Assembly: GCA_010092775.1 (NCBI GenBank)
Contig: JAADYZ010000502.1
Coordinates: forward strand, 1-7,485
DNA: 7,485 nt
From: Chloroflexota bacterium
GTDB taxonomy: Bacteria; Chloroflexota; Anaerolineae; Aggregatilineales; UBA3940
Reading direction: 5' to 3'
In this document: positions 5,493 through 7,485 of the stretch, piece by piece
Position numbering within the stretch: position 1 is the first letter of the stretch
Layout: each line of letters starts with the position of its first letter
Position numbers and translations under genes: made by a program
The notes under the pieces: model-generated
Seen by the model: the letters and a program-made list of their open reading frames with translations, nothing else
Told to the model about the DNA's origin: nothing
Databases searched by the model: none

Positions 5493-5760
5493 GGTACCCA
5501 TCGTGGCGGCGCACAATGAAGCGGATTGCGGTTCGGATCTCCCCGTTGATCTCGACATCCAGGAAGACAGGTACACAGGAGCAATCCAACAGGTCTTCTT
5601 CGAGATAAATGCGACTTGTGGCTATCGATTTGACCGCCTGGTTGATTGCGGCTGCGCCAATGGCCTGCACCCAAATGGCTTCGTTCTCACGCAGTAACTT
5701 GGCAATCGCTCCCGCAGTCCGATTGACGGGGGAATCTGCTCTAACGCGTATCGGTTCCAT
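5473..5760 (-). CDS. Stage V sporulation protein S (SpoVS) family protein
   Basis: This 95-residue small cytoplasmic protein is slightly longer than the usual 86-90. It has the family pattern throughout: an opening MEPIRVRADSPVN (1-13) followed by TAGAIAKLLRE (15-25), AIGAAAINQAVKSIATSR (34-51), and a late segment VFLDVEINGEIRTAIRFIV (65-83). In Bacillus subtilis SpoVS affects sporulation and septation; relatives occur in many bacteria that do not sporulate, and an Alba-like nucleic-acid-binding fold has been proposed for them. No sporulation genes flank it, so a general regulatory role is more likely. The Shine-Dalgarno sequence is weak. The C-terminal tail GYQKEKAS is charged and is encoded by the terminator hairpin. 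Its stop codon overlaps that of the convergent dehydrogenase gene. Confidence 0.9.
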   Translation of the reverse strand: MEPIRVRADSPVNRTAGAIAKLLRENEAIWVQAIGAAAINQAVKSIATSRIYLEEDLLDCSCVPVFLDVEINGEIRTAIRFIVRRHDGYQKEKAS

Positions 5761-6131
5761 GATTTCTACTTTGTCCGCTGAGGTTGTGGTGTATGTTGGG
5801 CTAACAATACTTCATCGAGTCCGCTTAAACCTGACGACCTGAATTCACATTTGACTAGCCCGCTAGGACTATTTCTGTGCCACCTACAACGCACTGATCA
5901 CCGGTCCTGAGAGAAAATTGGCGATAAACCTCTTTTTATTTCGAGCTTTGCCTCAGTTCATGCTATAGTTGTGTTGTCGACTGCTGAGTATCGCGCTGAA
6001 ACGTGATGTTGCAGACAAGTCGCTGGTTGTGTTGCTGCTTGATCATTCCCCTACATCGTTGCGTAAGTAGCTTGGTGAGAATACAGCCCCAAAAGCCAAT
6101 CAAACCCTTTGACTCTAGGAGACCGCAACAC
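5761..6131. other. Divergent intergenic region between the spoVS-like gene and the peptide gene
   Basis: These 371 bp carry control signals for two genes reading away from each other. No gene is supported. The frame of the peptide gene is open upstream to 6003, but the extension is Cys/Trp-rich and lacks a ribosome binding site. A small palindrome, CTAGC-CC-GCTAG, occurs at 5854-5865. I found no convincing spoVS promoter. Any transcript starting near 5976 would have a leader of about 155 nt, long enough for post-transcriptional control. Confidence 0.5.
5961..5969 (+). promoter_or_regulatory. Candidate extended -10 promoter for the peptide gene
   Basis: TGCTATAGT contains an extended -10 (TG, one base, TATAGT), with five of six -10 positions matching consensus. 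No good -35 lies 16-18 bp upstream, which is tolerable for an extended -10 or for an activator-dependent promoter. Confidence 0.4.
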
Positions 6132-6347
6132 ATGAACCTCGCCAACCTGATCCATCGCCTTGTTAACGACACCACCTTTGCAGCACAGTTTGCCGCTGCA
6201 CCGCAACTGGCCCTGGAAACCAGCGGCTACATCGTCGATGAGAACGAGTTTACCGCTCTCATGACGACTCTGGACGACGACCCGCGTACAGGCGCTCTCG
6301 CACCACAAGCACCTTGGGCTGCCCTTCCCCCGGAGCCGGGCGAGTAA
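6132..6347 (+). CDS. Small peptide, putative signal or modified-peptide precursor
   Basis: This 71-residue acidic protein has AGGAG ten bases before its ATG, so translation is well supported. Residues 1-48 look like a helical leader: MNLANLIHRLVNDTTFAAQF, then PQLALETSGYIVDENEFTAL, a pattern (Leu..Gly-Tyr/Phe..acidic..Leu) seen in the leaders of several ribosomally made modified peptides and, loosely, in ComX pheromone precursors. Residues 49-71 form a Pro/Ala-rich tail with a single Trp62 and no Cys. ComX precursors are about 55-73 residues, with a Trp near the C-terminus that is prenylated. The next gene, 89 bp downstream on the same strand with no terminator between, encodes a ComP-like membrane sensor. 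Identity is unproven: a modified-peptide precursor of the Os1348/NHLP-like kind and an unmodified small protein are alternatives. No signal peptide or maturation enzyme is visible. Confidence 0.7.
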   Translation: MNLANLIHRLVNDTTFAAQFAAAPQLALETSGYIVDENEFTALMTTLDDDPRTGALAPQAPWAALPPEPGE

Positions 6348-6436
6348 CATAGACTGTAGTATTGTGACTTAGCGGAGAACGCCATCGATGACTCACCCAT
6401 CATGGCGGGTCTTCCCAAGACGGACCATATCGAGAC

Positions 6437-7485
6437 ATGGCCACCCATCAAGACTCTTACAGCCAGCAACGCTCAAGCGGCGGGCTGCGCTCCTTCTCTG
6501 GCGACCTCCAATACTGTTTTGATTTTCTCGTCTATGCCTTAGCCGCAGCGATTCTCGCTCACCTTATCTGGTCTGCGATCTTTATGGTGAATCGCCCATT
6601 TGTTGGCGCCTATTGGCGATATTATGATGGTCAAGTGCTGGCGATCACTTCTGGCAGTCAGGCGGAAGGCCTCATCCGATCTACTGACCGCGTGTTGTCT
6701 GTGAATGGCGTGGCCACGAGTGAGGCGCTGTATCTACGTGGCATTGAGGTCGGGGACACCGTATCCTTAGCGATCGAAAGGGGCGGGCAGCAGGTAGCCT
6801 TAACCTTGGCGGCTAGCAAGGCTCCTGTGAGTGCTACTGTGCAAGACTTGCCACCTATCGTCACCGCCACGTTCTTTTGGGCGGCTGGCCTGTTGGTATA
6901 TGCGTTTTCACGCGCCTATCGACAACGCTTAGTGTTTTTCCTGTTTTACGGCTTGCTAGCATTGGCACTCTCAAGTGGGGCTACATCCGCGCTGGCAGGA
7001 GACTGGAATCTACTGATCTATCGCTTTGCCGGGATTTGGGGTGGTGGTGCAGGGATCATATCACAGCTTTATTTGTTGCAGCCCAATATGTCGCAGCGAC
7101 GTTTTCGGTCTGCGTCTGCTCTCACGTTGGGCATTCCATTGCTACTCACATTTGCCATCATAGCCGCCTTCCGATTAGACTCCCCCGATCTCTCAAGTGC
7201 TGCTGCCTTGGCGTTCCACACATGGGTGGCAGTGAGTTTGCTGCTCATCGCACTGATCCCGGTGCTAGCCTACTATCGCACTGACTCAGTGAAAACGCGG
7301 CAGCAAATCCGTTTTCTGGTGTTTGGCGTCATTATCAGCGTGGCACCCATTCTATTCTTCTCGGTGATAGGCTATTGGCTGCCTGCGTTCGACGCAGTTT
7401 ATATTCCCGCCCATTACACTTTGTTTCTGTTGGTCTTGTTGCCGATCGTCACGGGCTACGCCGCGTTGCGGCATAAGCTGTTGAA
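6437..7485 (+). CDS. PDZ-like, polytopic membrane sensor (ComP-like histidine kinase N-terminus), partial
   Basis: The reading frame is open to the right edge, giving 349 residues of a longer protein. The ATG at 6437 is the only ATG, GTG or TTG start after the in-frame TGA at 6389; its ribosome binding site is poor. A hydrophobic helix (about 29-50) is followed by a PDZ-like domain (about 64-127: SGSQAEGLIRSTDRVLSVNG, then EVGDTVSLAIERGGQQVALT). About seven more membrane segments follow, near 141-158, 165-186, 192-214, 229-245, 262-280, 292-312 and 325-345. KTRQQIRFLVFGVII (286-300) and the final TGYAALRHKLL resemble the stretch just before the linker and kinase core in ComP and related kinases. 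The kinase domain would lie beyond the window, so the kinase assignment is inference. Gene order suggests it senses the product of the small gene upstream; a PDZ-containing protease or another membrane sensor remains possible. Confidence 0.75.
   Translation, partial: MATHQDSYSQQRSSGGLRSFSGDLQYCFDFLVYALAAAILAHLIWSAIFMVNRPFVGAYWRYYDGQVLAITSGSQAEGLIRSTDRVLSVNGVATSEALYLRGIEVGDTVSLAIERGGQQVALTLAASKAPVSATVQDLPPIVTATFFWAAGLLVYAFSRAYRQRLVFFLFYGLLALALSSGATSALAGDWNLLIYRFAGIWGGGAGIISQLYLLQPNMSQRRFRSASALTLGIPLLLTFAIIAAFRLDSPDLSSAAALAFHTWVAVSLLLIALIPVLAYYRTDSVKTRQQIRFLVFGVIISVAPILFFSVIGYWLPAFDAVYIPAHYTLFLLVLLPIVTGYAALRHKLL

Noticed and set aside
6003..6131. Upstream extension of the peptide gene to a start at 6003 or 6006 (114 residues)
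   Set aside because: The extension lacks a ribosome binding site and is Cys/Trp/Arg-rich unlike the rest, while the ATG at 6132 has AGGAG at ten bases.
6003..6350. Minus-strand open frames opposite the peptide gene
   Set aside because: They lack ribosome binding sites and protein-like patterns; the plus-strand gene explains the region.
1..7485. CRISPR array, anti-phage system or prophage
   Set aside because: No regularly spaced repeats, Cas-like proteins, integrase or phage genes were seen; the only repeats are the operators, hairpins and IS ends listed.

Overview
The window looks like chromosomal DNA from a free-living bacterium, most probably a member of the Chloroflexota. The evidence is indirect: the 2-hydroxyacid dehydrogenase has the sequence style I associate with that phylum, an SpoVS-like protein stands alone with no sporulation genes around it, and the tRNA gene lacks an encoded CCA end. 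I cannot place the organism more exactly from 7.5 kb.

Left part (1-3775). After a short frameshifted coding remnant (2-249), four genes run leftwards on the minus strand. In transcription order they are a TetR-type repressor (3678-3085), a DrrA-type ABC ATPase (3011-2043), an ABC-2 permease of DrrB type (2021-1200) and an Asp-nucleophile alpha/beta hydrolase of the epoxide hydrolase/haloalkane dehalogenase type (1188-307). Two near-identical 22-bp palindromes, each with perfect 8-bp arms and a 6-bp spacer, lie where operators are expected. One covers the start of the repressor gene next to a good promoter, and the other lies just before the ATPase gene. The simplest reading is a self-regulated export-plus-detoxification operon that responds to a small molecule. 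A minus-strand intrinsic terminator (3740-3775) insulates its promoter.

Middle (3776-4398). A 326-bp element with 18-bp terminal inverted repeats (3904-4229) carries both ends and the C-terminal coding part of an ISAs1-family transposase. It appears to be an internally deleted, non-autonomous copy. It sits 20 bp upstream of a near-consensus promoter driving tRNA-Asn(GUU), which is followed by a perfect-stem terminator.

Right part (4399-7485). A D-2-hydroxyacid dehydrogenase gene (+) converges on a SpoVS-family gene (-). The two stop codons share one CTAG, which lies in the loop of a terminator hairpin built from the last codons of both genes. After a 371-bp intergenic region come a 71-residue peptide gene with a strong ribosome binding site and, 89 bp later, the N-terminal half of a polytopic membrane protein with a PDZ-like loop. 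That protein resembles the sensing half of ComP-type histidine kinases and runs off the window.

The most interesting candidate is this peptide plus membrane-sensor pair. The peptide has the size and layout of a pheromone or modified-peptide precursor: a leader-like N-terminal part, then a Pro-rich tail with one Trp and no Cys. The pairing recalls comX-comP, although no modifying enzyme is visible here.
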